This document shows positions 16,427 to 24,806 of a stretch of 64,000 bases of DNA, piece by piece. Position 1 is the first letter of the stretch, and each line of letters begins with the position of its first letter. The notes under the pieces were generated by a model. It worked only from the letters and a program-made list of their open reading frames with translations. It searched no databases and had not been told where the DNA came from. The stretch is from Serinicoccus chungangensis. GTDB lineage: Bacteria; Actinomycetota; Actinomycetes; Actinomycetales; Dermatophilaceae. The DNA is taken from assembly GCF_006337125.1 (NCBI RefSeq), contig NZ_CP040887.1:186001-250000 (forward strand), read 5' to 3'. The translations under genes and the position numbers were made by a program.

Positions 16427-17367
16427 TGGGCCAGCTCTACACGCTGCTCCTGCCCATGGCGACCGGTGCGGTCGTCGGGCTGGGGCTCTACGTCGCCGTC
16501 CTCGCGGTGGTCGGCCTGCCCGAGCGCGACCCGTCCACGCCGCGGCGCTTCGAGAACGTCACGCTGGGCGGGGTCAGCCGTCGCCTCGTCGCCGGCGTCG
16601 TGGTCGGCCTGCTCGTGCTCCTGCTGACCCGCTGGGTGGTGGCCGCGGTCGGGATCGGGCTGCTCGCCGGGCTGTGGGACCAGCTCACCGGCGACTCCCG
16701 CGCCGAGACCGCCGGCATCAACAAGCTCGAGGCGCTGGCCACGTGGACCGAGTCGTTGCGCGACACCATCGCCGGGGCCGTCGGGCTGGAGCAGGCCATC
16801 CCCGCCACGGCCGTCAACGCCGGGCCCTCCATCCGGTCCTCGCTCAACCTCCTCGTCGACCGGCTGCGCATCCGCGAGCCGCTGTCGGAGGCCCTCATCG
16901 ACTTCGCCGAGGACCTCGACGACCCCTCCGCCGACGTCATCTGCTCGGCGCTCGTGCTCAACGCGCGGCTGCGCGGGCCGGGCCTGCGCGACGTCCTGGG
17001 CGCGCTCGCGGTGTCCACCCGCGAGGAGCTGGACATGCGACGGCGCATCTCCGCCAGCCGGCGCTCCATCCGGCGCTCGGTGAAGATCATCGTCATCATC
17101 GTGCTGTCCGTCATGGGCGGCCTGGCGCTCTTCAACCGGGTCTACGTCGAGCCCTACTCCAGCCTGGCCGGCCAGGGCGTGCTGCTCGTCGTGGCGGGCC
17201 TGTTCGCCGGCGGCCTGCTCTGGATGCGCAAGCTGTCCGAGCCGCAGAAGCTCAGCCGCTTCCTCGTGGTCAACCGGGCGGCCCGGGCGCGGGACATGGA
17301 GCAGCTGCTCGACGACGTCCGGGAGGGCGCCCAGACCGGGCGCTCGGGCCGCGGGGGCCGACGGTGA
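16426..17367 (+). CDS. tadB: TadB-like inner-membrane platform protein
   Basis: A 313-aa protein. N-terminal helices (residues 5-30 and 55-85), a cytoplasmic GspF/T2SSF domain (about 105-240) and two C-terminal helices (SVKIIVIIVLSVMGGLALF and a second ending FAGGLLWM). It pairs with TadC to form the platform that TadA turns during pilus assembly. It starts in a one-base overlap with the tadA stop and ends in a GTGA overlap with tadC. Confidence 0.92.
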   Translation: MGQLYTLLLPMATGAVVGLGLYVAVLAVVGLPERDPSTPRRFENVTLGGVSRRLVAGVVVGLLVLLLTRWVVAAVGIGLLAGLWDQLTGDSRAETAGINKLEALATWTESLRDTIAGAVGLEQAIPATAVNAGPSIRSSLNLLVDRLRIREPLSEALIDFAEDLDDPSADVICSALVLNARLRGPGLRDVLGALAVSTREELDMRRRISASRRSIRRSVKIIVIIVLSVMGGLALFNRVYVEPYSSLAGQGVLLVVAGLFAGGLLWMRKLSEPQKLSRFLVVNRAARARDMEQLLDDVREGAQTGRSGRGGRR

Positions 17368-18308
17368 GCGCCATGGTCTGGCCGATGCTGGCCGGGGGCC
17401 TCGTCGGCCTGGGCGTCTACCTCTTCATCCGCACCCTGCTGCGTCCCCGGCCCGGGGTGGCGACCCTCGTGGCCCGGATCGACGCGGGGTCGCGCTCGAT
17501 GCAGACGCACACGCTCTCGGAGTACGACACGTCGTTCGCCGACATGAGCAGCCGTGGCCGCTCGGTCATGACGGGTCTCGCGGACCGCTTCGAGGTGCTG
17601 GCCGCCCAGCGTGGCTGGCAGATGAGCCGGCACCGCGCCGACCTCACGATCCTCAACCGCAGCGTCGGCGCCATGCTGGCGCTCAAGGTCGTGAGCGGCA
17701 CGATGCTGCTCCTCGTGGGACCCCTGGTGTGGGGGGCGCTGCGGCTCGGTGGCCTGGACGTCGGCCCGTCCATGCCCCTCGGCCTGGGGCTCCTGCTGGG
17801 CCTGCTCGGCTTCTTCCTGCCCGACGTCTCGCTGCGGGCCGAGGCCGAGCAGCGGCGGCGGGAGTTCCGCCGGACGGTGGGGATCTTCCTCGACCTGGTC
17901 GCGATGAACCTCGCCGGCGGCCGGGGGCTCCCCGAGGCGCTCCTCGCGGCCTCCTCGGTGAGCGACCACTGGTCCGTGGTCCGCATCCGCCAGACCCTGG
18001 CCAACGCGCGGCTCTTCGGCACCACCCCCTGGGAGGCCCTCGGGCGGCTCGGCAAGGACATCGGTCTGGAGGAGCTGGAGAGCCTGTCCGGCGCGCTGGT
18101 CCTGGCCGCCGACGACGGGGCGAAGATCCGCCAGTCCCTGTCCGCCCGCGCCACGACCATGCGCCGCAAGGCGCTGTCCGAGGCCGAGGGCGACGAGGGG
18201 GAGCGCTCCCAGTCCATGCTCATCGCCCAGATGCTGCTCGTGGTGGCGTTCCTGGTCTACCTCGCCTATCCGGCCCTGGTCGCGCTCATGACCGAGCAGG
18301 CCATCTGA
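17364..18308 (+). CDS. tadC: TadC-like inner-membrane platform protein
   Basis: A 314-aa protein, GTG start in a GTGA overlap with tadB. It has an N-terminal helix, a central hydrophobic pair (residues about 110-155), a T2SSF domain with the ALxLAADDGAKIRQSL segment, and a C-terminal helix (MLLVVAFLVYLAYPALVALM). It completes the TadA-TadB-TadC assembly engine. A 100-bp gap with a palindrome and a hairpin separates it from the pilin gene. Confidence 0.92.
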   Translation: MSAMVWPMLAGGLVGLGVYLFIRTLLRPRPGVATLVARIDAGSRSMQTHTLSEYDTSFADMSSRGRSVMTGLADRFEVLAAQRGWQMSRHRADLTILNRSVGAMLALKVVSGTMLLLVGPLVWGALRLGGLDVGPSMPLGLGLLLGLLGFFLPDVSLRAEAEQRRREFRRTVGIFLDLVAMNLAGGRGLPEALLAASSVSDHWSVVRIRQTLANARLFGTTPWEALGRLGKDIGLEELESLSGALVLAADDGAKIRQSLSARATTMRRKALSEAEGDEGERSQSMLIAQMLLVVAFLVYLAYPALVALMTEQAI

Positions 18309-18339
18309 GGGAACCTTCCCCGGACTGGCGTCGTCTGGG

Positions 18340-18353
18340 TAGTTGTGCAACTA
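18340..18353. promoter_or_regulatory. TAGTTGTGCAACTA palindrome before the pilin gene
   Basis: Arms TAGTTG and CAACTA surround TG, in an otherwise GC-rich gap, and a TATCCT -10-like box overlaps its right end (18352-18357). Such palindromes are typical of MarR- or TetR-type operators. It suggests separate control of the abundant pilin; the regulator is unknown. Confidence 0.45.
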
Positions 18354-18364
18354 TCCTGAGTTGC

Positions 18365-18385
18365 GACCCCGGCATTCCCGGGGTC
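18365..18385 (+). terminator. Hairpin between tadC and the Flp pilin gene
   Basis: gaccccgg/ccggggtc, 8-bp arms with a 5-nt loop. Placed after the palindrome and just before the pilin ribosome site, it could stop readthrough from tadABC or protect the 5' end of a short abundant pilin mRNA. Confidence 0.5.
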
Positions 18386-18408
18386 ATGACCATGACCGAG
18401 GGGTGTCC

Positions 18409-18618
18409 ATGAAATCGATGAGAGCGTATGCGCTGCGTGTCCGGCGTGACCTGATCGCCCAGAAGGACCGGGGGGCGTCCGCGCTGGAGTGGGCCCTCAT
18501 CGCGGCGGTCGTCGTCGTCGCGGCAGCGCTCATCGGGGCCGCCGTCTACAACGTCATCGCCACGCGGGCCGCCCAGGTCGAGTCCTGCGGCAACGTGGGT
18601 CCGGGCGGCACCTGCTGA
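18409..18618 (+). CDS. flp: Flp-type pilin precursor
   Basis: A 69-aa protein. A basic leader of about 23 residues ends in DRG, then ASALEWALIAAVVVVAAALI forms the hydrophobic N-terminus of the mature pilin. The Glu at position +5 after the Gly is the hallmark of prepilins cut by TadV/CpaA-type peptidase. The short C-terminus has one Cys pair (SCGNVGPGGTC). Ribosome site GAGGGG precedes ATG 18409. It is the major pilus subunit candidate. No prepilin peptidase gene is in the window. Confidence 0.9.
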   Translation: MKSMRAYALRVRRDLIAQKDRGASALEWALIAAVVVVAAALIGAAVYNVIATRAAQVESCGNVGPGGTC

Positions 18619-19082
18619 TGCCCCTCCGCCGTCGCCCGCAGGTGCGGACGCGGCGGGAGGTCGGCCGGGGCGTCGACCGCGGCAGCTCGGCGCTGGAGCT
18701 GGCGATCGTCGCGCCGGTCCTGCTCTCGCTGATCTTCTTCAGCCTGCAGGCGGCGTTCTTCTTCTACGGCCGGGCCGCCGCCACGCACGCCGCCAGGGAA
18801 GGGGTGTCCATGCTCCGGCTCGCCGAGGACCGCTCCGACTACGCCGCGCTGCAGCCCGACGCGCTGGCCCGCACCGAGCGCTTCGCCGCCAACGTCGGCG
18901 GGCCGGGCCTCGTGGATCCCGAGGTGGGCAGCACCTACGTCGAGGAGGGTGACGGCACCGCCCGGGTGACGGTGACGGTGAGCGGCCGGGTCATCACGCT
19001 CGTGCCGGGCCTGCGGCTCACCGCCACCGCCGACGCCTCCGGGACCGTGGAGCGCTTCCTCGAGCCCGAGCTCGCCCCCTGA
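18618..19082 (+). CDS. TadE-like pseudopilin
   Basis: A 154-aa protein. A basic leader ends in VDRG, followed by SSALELAIVAPVLLSLIFF, again with Glu at +5, the TadE signature (PF07811-like). The remainder is extracytoplasmic. TadE proteins are minor pilins that support Flp pilus formation. It starts within the pilin stop codon (TGATG) and is followed by a 53-bp gap. Confidence 0.9.
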   Translation: MPLRRRPQVRTRREVGRGVDRGSSALELAIVAPVLLSLIFFSLQAAFFFYGRAAATHAAREGVSMLRLAEDRSDYAALQPDALARTERFAANVGGPGLVDPEVGSTYVEEGDGTARVTVTVSGRVITLVPGLRLTATADASGTVERFLEPELAP

Positions 19083-19135
19083 CCCGGCCCGCACCCGAGA
19101 CCACCGACACCAGAGCACACCGAGACGAGGACGAC

Positions 19136-19558
19136 ATGGGACGGCATACCGCCACCCGGGAGCGCGGGTCCATCGCGCTCGAGTTCGCCTTCGCCGCGCC
19201 CATCGTGCTGCTCATGCTGGCCCTGGCCTGGACCTTCGGCCGGGTGGCCTGGGCCAACGGCCACCTCGAGGCCGGCACCCGCGACGCCGCCCGGGTCGCC
19301 ACCCAGGCCCGCTCCCTGCCCGAGGCCCGCACCAGCGCGATGGCGGTCCTGCAGGAGAACACCCGGGCGATCGACGGGTGCCCGGCCAGCCTGACGGTGC
19401 AGATCACCGGCGACTTCGAGCCCGGCTCCACCCTGACGGTGCAGGCCAGCTGCAGCTACGCCCTGTCCGACATCGGTATGCCCGGCGCCCCGGGGCGGGT
19501 CTCCCCCTCATCCTCCTTCGCCTCGGTCGTGGACCAGTACCGCGGGGTCGACCCGTGA
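19136..19558 (+). CDS. TadE/TadF-like pseudopilin
   Basis: A 140-aa protein with the leader RERG and GSIALEFAFAAPIVLLMLAL membrane segment with Glu near the cleavage site. The extracytoplasmic part has two Cys. It is a second minor pilin of the locus. Its stop overlaps the next GTG start (GTGA). Confidence 0.88.
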   Translation: MGRHTATRERGSIALEFAFAAPIVLLMLALAWTFGRVAWANGHLEAGTRDAARVATQARSLPEARTSAMAVLQENTRAIDGCPASLTVQITGDFEPGSTLTVQASCSYALSDIGMPGAPGRVSPSSSFASVVDQYRGVDP

Positions 19559-20148
19559 GGCGGCTCGTGCGCGTGCTGCGCTCCGGCGGGGAGCGCGGGT
19601 CCATCCTCCCGGTCATCCCGGTCGTGGCGCTCTCGTTGCTGCTCATCGCCGGGCTGGTCATCGACGCCTCCCGACAGCTCAACGCGCGCAGCCAGGCGGT
19701 CGCCTACGCCGAGGAGGCCGCGCGCGCCGGGGCGCAGGCCGTCGAGCCGGAGCCCCCCGCCACCCTGGACCCGCAGCAGGCGCGACGCAACGTCGGCGAC
19801 TACTGCGCCCAGGTGCTGCGGCGCAGCGCGGTGACCAGCTGCGGCGTCACCGACATCGAGCCGGCGAGCGACAGCCCACGGCCCTACACGATGGTCGTGC
19901 GGGTGGAGACGCAGATCCCCACGACCCTGCTGGGCATGGTGGGCGTGCGCAGCCTCAGCGCCTCCGGTGTCGGGCGTGCCGAGCCCGTGGCCGGGGAGCT
20001 GCTCGACCCGCCGGCGCCGCCCGACCCGGAGCCGGACCCCGGGCCCGACCCCGAACCCGGACCGCCGCCCGACCCGGAGCCCGGACCCCCCGCCGACCCC
20101 GAGCCAGGACCGCCGGCCGACCCCGAGCCAGGACCCCCCGCACCGTGA
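19555..20148 (+). CDS. TadG-like/pilus-associated membrane protein with a Pro-rich repeat tail
   Basis: A 197-aa protein. The N-terminus GERGSILPVIPVVALSLLLI resembles the Rv3654c/TadG_N type of minor pilin (Flp-associated), without the Glu of true pilins. A short extracytoplasmic domain with a Cys pair follows. The last 40 residues are tandem DPEPGPP-type repeats encoded by a near-perfect repeated DNA stretch (about 20015-20145). The tail may span or bind the cell wall. GTG start in GTGA overlap; its own stop again sits in a GTGA. Confidence 0.8.
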   Translation: MRRLVRVLRSGGERGSILPVIPVVALSLLLIAGLVIDASRQLNARSQAVAYAEEAARAGAQAVEPEPPATLDPQQARRNVGDYCAQVLRRSAVTSCGVTDIEPASDSPRPYTMVVRVETQIPTTLLGMVGVRSLSASGVGRAEPVAGELLDPPAPPDPEPDPGPDPEPGPPPDPEPGPPADPEPGPPADPEPGPPAP

Positions 20149-20156
20149 GGACCAGG

Positions 20157-20912
20157 ATGACGACGACGACCTCCCCGACGACGACGGACGGCGCCCGCGG
20201 TGGGCTGATGGCCGTCTGCTGCGCGCTGCCGCTCCTGCTGGGTGCGTGCGGCACCTCGGACGACGTGCCGCAGAGCTCGCCGACCGCCCTGTCCTCCGAC
20301 GACGCGGCCCCGGCGACGGACGAGCCGACCACCGAGGAGCCGACGGCCACCTCCGCGGAGCCCACCGGGGAGGAGACCGACGAGGAGCCGCCCTCGGAGG
20401 GGGCCGAGGGCGAGGGCGCCGAGGACCGACCGGAGACGTGGGCCACCTTCACCGCGGAGCCACCGCCGCTCGTGGTCGAGGAGGGCGAGCTCGACGACGA
20501 CCCCCGCGTCCTGGCGGTCGCACGCTTCAACGAGGCGTTCGCCCGCGCTGCCACGGCCGACGACCCCCAGGACCAGGATTGGCTCGCCACCCTCGACGAG
20601 GACGGCCTCGAGGGTCTCGTGGAGGTCTTCGAGGAGGAGTTCGGTCGCGCCTACCCCGGCCCGCTGCCCTTCACGCCCCTGCAGGTCACCGAGCTGGAGG
20701 ACGGGACATGGTCGGTCCAAGGATGTATGGTGACGGACGGGTTCTCGGCCGATCCCTCGCGCTCGGACGACGGCATGACGGGACTGGAGGTGTCGTCGAT
20801 CGAGTACTCGCTCGTGAACGACCCGGGCGCTGAGGGGGACTATCTCGTCGAGGCGCTGTACTCCGGCACCATCAACTGCTCGACCACCGAGGTGGAGACA
20901 CGATCATGGTAA
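20157..20912 (+). CDS. Predicted lipoprotein with acidic Thr/Glu-rich linker
   Basis: A 251-aa protein. The lipobox LLGAC31 follows a short hydrophobic core, then about 70 residues very rich in T, E, P and S, then a compact domain of about 150 residues with two Cys. I do not recognise the domain. ATG 20157 was chosen because GAGGA lies 5 nt upstream; GTG 20145, overlapping the previous stop, would add four residues. It links the Tad genes to the type VII-like genes without a gap. Confidence 0.75.
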   Translation: MTTTTSPTTTDGARGGLMAVCCALPLLLGACGTSDDVPQSSPTALSSDDAAPATDEPTTEEPTATSAEPTGEETDEEPPSEGAEGEGAEDRPETWATFTAEPPPLVVEEGELDDDPRVLAVARFNEAFARAATADDPQDQDWLATLDEDGLEGLVEVFEEEFGRAYPGPLPFTPLQVTELEDGTWSVQGCMVTDGFSADPSRSDDGMTGLEVSSIEYSLVNDPGAEGDYLVEALYSGTINCSTTEVETRSW

Positions 20913-21868
20913 TCATGCCCGCCCTGCGCTCGCGCGGAGCCGCGGCCGCCCTGGCCGGCGCGCTCGTGCTGACAGCCCTTTCCCCGGCAGCCCAGGCCGG
21001 GGTCAACACCGAGCCACGTGAGGGCCAGCCCGTGGTGTGGCCCTCCGAGAACCGCACCCGCATCAAGACCTACCAGACCGGGGGAGGCGCCTGCTCGCTC
21101 ATCGCCTCGCCGAACTCGGTCGGCGGCGTGTGCGTGTCGGCCAACGCCTCGGACGGGCCCGGCATCCGCGAGGTCCTCAAGGGTGACGACCTGCCGGACT
21201 GCTGGCACGAGCGGCTGACGCCGGACGAGCTGCGCGACACCGAGCTGCAGGCGCCACCGGAGGGCACGCACTACTACTGGCACCGGTGCCTGCGCGGCAT
21301 CGACCGCAAGACCCTGGAGATCGAGCCCGGGGGCCTCTTCTTCGCCGTCGGCATCTGGATCTACGAGCCCGACGACCCCGAGCTCACCGAGCTCACCCCC
21401 AACCAGCAGGCCTTCATCGACCGTTTCGTGCGGCGCGGCAACGTGCCCGACCCGGTCATGCTCTCCTCGCCGAGCGCCGTCCCGTGGGTCAACGACGACG
21501 TGGCCTTCTACAACGCGGGCGAGGACGAGCTGCACGTCGACCTGTCCATCCCGGGCGTGGAGATGCGGGGCCGGATCACCGAGCTGCTCGTCTACCCCGA
21601 GGGTCGTGGGGGGCCGGTCGTGCGCTGCCCCGGTGGCGGTCGCGAGGTCGATGCGGACGACACGCCGCAGACCGTGCCCGACGCCTGCTGGCACGCCTAC
21701 GAGCAGGCCAGCCAGACCCAGCCGGACGACACCTACCAGGGCGAGATCCACGCCCAGTGGCAGATCGACGCGCGCATCCAGGGCGAGTGGCAGCCCTTCC
21801 ACTCCTTCGTCAAGAGCGGCGAGGGACTCATGCAGGTCAACGAGGTCCAGGCTCTGGTCCGCCCGTGA
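20906..21868 (+). CDS. Exported protein of unknown function
   Basis: A 320-aa protein with a clear Sec signal (RSRGAAAALAGALVLTALSP, cleavage near AQA-GV) and six Cys in the mature part, which is rich in Trp, Tyr and acidic residues. No known domain is recognised. ATG 20906 overlaps the lipoprotein stop by 7 bp; ATG 20915 is an alternative. Co-translation with the lipoprotein suggests that the two act together at the cell surface, perhaps as accessory parts of the pilus or of the type VII-like machine. Confidence 0.75.
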   Translation: MVIMPALRSRGAAAALAGALVLTALSPAAQAGVNTEPREGQPVVWPSENRTRIKTYQTGGGACSLIASPNSVGGVCVSANASDGPGIREVLKGDDLPDCWHERLTPDELRDTELQAPPEGTHYYWHRCLRGIDRKTLEIEPGGLFFAVGIWIYEPDDPELTELTPNQQAFIDRFVRRGNVPDPVMLSSPSAVPWVNDDVAFYNAGEDELHVDLSIPGVEMRGRITELLVYPEGRGGPVVRCPGGGREVDADDTPQTVPDACWHAYEQASQTQPDDTYQGEIHAQWQIDARIQGEWQPFHSFVKSGEGLMQVNEVQALVRP

Positions 21869-21901
21869 CCTGAGCCGACAGCGATCCGGGGAGGATCACC
21901 G

Positions 21902-24802
21902 ATGAGCACCACCACACCCAGGCGTCCCAGGTCCGGGCGCACCCCGTCAGCGGGCTTCCAGCCTCGCACGGCGGCCGACCACCTGCCCCGCCCGGAGCAG
22001 ACCGAGCGGTCCGTCCCTCGCGGGCTGGCGGCCCTGCTCGGCCTGCTGGTGCTGGTCGTCGGGGTGCCGGTGGGGCTCGTGCTCCTCGTCGGCAACCCCC
22101 TCCCGACCGCCGCACCGAGCCTCGACTGGCTGACCGCCCCGGTGACCGCCGAGGCGCTCATCAACATCGTGGCGGTGCTGGTGTGGCTCGTGTGGGCCCA
22201 CTTCGTCGTCTGCCTCGTCGCCGAGTGGCGGGCGGTGCGCGCCGGGCGGCTGCCGGGGATGGTTCCGGCGGGGGCCGGGTCCCAGCTCGTCGCCCGCCGT
22301 CTCATCGCCGGCGTCCTCCTCCTGGCGGGGTCGGCGACCATGACGGGTCAGGCACCCGGGCAGTCCGGGGCCCCGGCGGCCTCCGTGGTGAGCACCGCGC
22401 AGGCCGGTGCCGCCGCCGAGCAGGGAGCGACGGGCGGGGTCGGCGTCGGGGAGGCCGGGGCGCAGGAGGACTCCGCCTCCAGCGCGTCCGGCGCCGTGGC
22501 CGAGACCACGGTCACCTCCTCCACGGTCACCAAGTTCTACGAGGTCAAGCCGCCGGCCGGCCGCCACCACGACACCCTCTGGGACATCGCCGACCGGACG
22601 CTGGGGGACCCCTACCGCTACAAGGAGCTCTACCAGCTCAACCAGGGCCGGACGCAGCCCGACGGACGCAAGCTGCAGGAGGCCGACCTCATCCAGCCGG
22701 GCTGGCAGCTCGTCATGCCGGCCGACGCGACCGGCCCGGACATCACCTCGGTGCGCACCCAGGCGCCGGCCGCGACGCCCACGGCGGGCCCGGAGGCCAG
22801 CCAGGCCGTCCTCGACGAGCTGGGCGGACGCACCGCGGACGTCACCGCTCAGGCCGCGGGAGAGGCCGGCTCCGGCGCGGTCGGCCAGGCGGCCGACCTC
22901 GCGGTGTCCGCCGACGGTGGGGCCTCGGCGGACACCGCAGCCACCCCGACCGAGGGGGGCGGGGCCGAGCAGGTCCGGTTGGGCGACCTGGCCCTCGGGG
23001 GCGGCATGGTGCTGGCCGGCCTCGCGCTGGCGCTCTCCACCCGCCGCGGCGCCTACGGCGACCCCGGCGCGCCCGAGCAGGCCCTCCGGCTGGCGGCCGA
23101 CGGCGGACGGGCCGAGCTGCTGGACCGGGGGCTGCGGGTGCTGGCGGCCGGCCGCCGCGACCAGGGGCTCGACCTGCCGGACGCGGCCGCGGTCTACGTC
23201 GGGGACGAGCAGCTCGTCGTCCACCTCGCGGGGGGCGCCGAGCACCCCGCACCCCCGGCGCCCTGGCAGCAGACCGAGGAGGGCGGTGTCTGGGTGCTGC
23301 GCGCGGACGACCTGGAGGGCCACCCCGTGACCGGTCCGGCCCCCTGGCCGGCCCTCGTCAACGTGGCCCGGTCCCACGGCTTCGACCTGCTCGTCGACCT
23401 GGAGTACGCCCCCGGGCTGGTGAGCATCGGCGGCGACCCGCAGGTCGCCCGGGAGGTCGCCCTGTCCACCGTCGTCGACCTCGTGACCCACCCGTGGTCG
23501 GACGGGGCCCGGGCCACCCTGGTCGGCTTCGCCGGGAGCGGCACCGAGGCGCTGGCCGACCTCGCCCCCGGACGCATCCACCAGGTCCGCTCGATCGAGG
23601 ACGCGCTGGAGGTCGGGCGGCGTGACGTGGAGGCCTACCGCTCCCGGCTGCGCGGGCTCGGGGTCGACGGGGTGCTCGCGGGGCGCTCGGCCGGGGCGGG
23701 ACAGGACCTGCGGCCGCACGTCATCGTCCTGTCGGGCAGCCCGGGTCCCCAGGAGGCGCAGCAGCTGACGGAGCTGCTCGCCGCGGGCCGCACCGGGCTG
23801 GCGGTCCTCTGCGTCGGCCAGACCCTGTCCGCGCGCTGGCGGTTCGTCGTCGACGGGTCGGGGCAGCTGGACCTGGGCGTGCTCGGGCTGTCCGGCACGG
23901 CCCGTCGACTCCGCCACGGGGACCTGGACCGGATCGCCGGGTGGGTGCGGGAGGCCGCCGAGGACGGTGCCGAGGCCGCCGCCCGCACGGCCGCCCTGGG
24001 TCCGCTGGACGCCGTCGCGACGCTGCCCGCGCAGCGTCGCCCCGTCGCGGAGGCCGCCCCGATGCGGGACCGGCAGTCGGCCCTCGTCCACGTCGGACTC
24101 CTCGGACCGGTGCTGGTCCAGGCCCCCGGCCAGGTCACCCCGGCCCGGGAGGAGCTGCTGACCGAGCTGGTCACCCTGGTGGCCCTGCACCCGGAGGGGG
24201 TGCACGACGCGGTGCTGCGCATCTCCCTGTGGCCCCGCGGGGTCGAGGACGACGTGGTGGAGGCGACCCTGGCCTCGGCCACGCAGTGGCTCGGCACCGG
24301 CAGCGACGGCACGCCGGTGCTGGACCGCGACGAGACCGGTCGCTGGCGTCTCGGCCCGGAGGTGCACGTCGACTGGTCGGAGCTGACGGCCCTGGCCGGG
24401 CGGCGCGACACCCCGCCGCGCGACCTGGCGGAGGTCCTGGGTCAGGCCCGTGGACCGGCCTTCTCCGGCACCCCCGGCACCCGCTACGGCTGGTTGGCCT
24501 TCCACCAGGCGGCCCGGGACGCCCGCGTCGTCGTCACCGCCGTGGCCCGGCACACCGCCTCGGCGCTCGCCGGCTCCGGCGACCGGCCGGGCGCCGAGCA
24601 GGCCCTGCGCGACGGTCTGACCCTCGTGCCGCAGGCCCAGGCCCTGTGGCGCGACCTGCTGCGTCTCCTCGGCGGGTCGGACCCCGACCACGCGGCCGGG
24701 GTGACCAGGGAGATGACGGCCGCCCTGGGCGACGCCGCTCTGGAGCCGGAGACCGTGTCCCTCGTCCAGCACCTCAGCCCGGACCTGCGCGAGCTCGGGT
24801 GA
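21902..24802 (+). CDS. LysM + BTAD membrane protein
   Basis: A 966-aa protein. Three N-terminal hydrophobic segments (about residues 42-65, 85-108, 125-145) are followed by a LysM-like domain (about 205-280) with DTLWDIADRTLGDPYRYKEL, a long Ala/Gly-rich linker with a fourth helix (about 360-380), a central domain I cannot name, and a C-terminal bacterial transcriptional activator domain (BTAD, about residues 820-960). Similar LysM/BTAD proteins stand next to Tad or FtsK-type genes in other actinobacteria, from general knowledge. The role is unknown; it might sense the wall and signal inside. It starts 33 bp after the exported protein gene and ends 4 bp before the ATPase gene. Confidence 0.82.
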   Translation: MSTTTPRRPRSGRTPSAGFQPRTAADHLPRPEQTERSVPRGLAALLGLLVLVVGVPVGLVLLVGNPLPTAAPSLDWLTAPVTAEALINIVAVLVWLVWAHFVVCLVAEWRAVRAGRLPGMVPAGAGSQLVARRLIAGVLLLAGSATMTGQAPGQSGAPAASVVSTAQAGAAAEQGATGGVGVGEAGAQEDSASSASGAVAETTVTSSTVTKFYEVKPPAGRHHDTLWDIADRTLGDPYRYKELYQLNQGRTQPDGRKLQEADLIQPGWQLVMPADATGPDITSVRTQAPAATPTAGPEASQAVLDELGGRTADVTAQAAGEAGSGAVGQAADLAVSADGGASADTAATPTEGGGAEQVRLGDLALGGGMVLAGLALALSTRRGAYGDPGAPEQALRLAADGGRAELLDRGLRVLAAGRRDQGLDLPDAAAVYVGDEQLVVHLAGGAEHPAPPAPWQQTEEGGVWVLRADDLEGHPVTGPAPWPALVNVARSHGFDLLVDLEYAPGLVSIGGDPQVAREVALSTVVDLVTHPWSDGARATLVGFAGSGTEALADLAPGRIHQVRSIEDALEVGRRDVEAYRSRLRGLGVDGVLAGRSAGAGQDLRPHVIVLSGSPGPQEAQQLTELLAAGRTGLAVLCVGQTLSARWRFVVDGSGQLDLGVLGLSGTARRLRHGDLDRIAGWVREAAEDGAEAAARTAALGPLDAVATLPAQRRPVAEAAPMRDRQSALVHVGLLGPVLVQAPGQVTPAREELLTELVTLVALHPEGVHDAVLRISLWPRGVEDDVVEATLASATQWLGTGSDGTPVLDRDETGRWRLGPEVHVDWSELTALAGRRDTPPRDLAEVLGQARGPAFSGTPGTRYGWLAFHQAARDARVVVTAVARHTASALAGSGDRPGAEQALRDGLTLVPQAQALWRDLLRLLGGSDPDHAAGVTREMTAALGDAALEPETVSLVQHLSPDLRELG

Positions 24803-24806
24803 GCCG

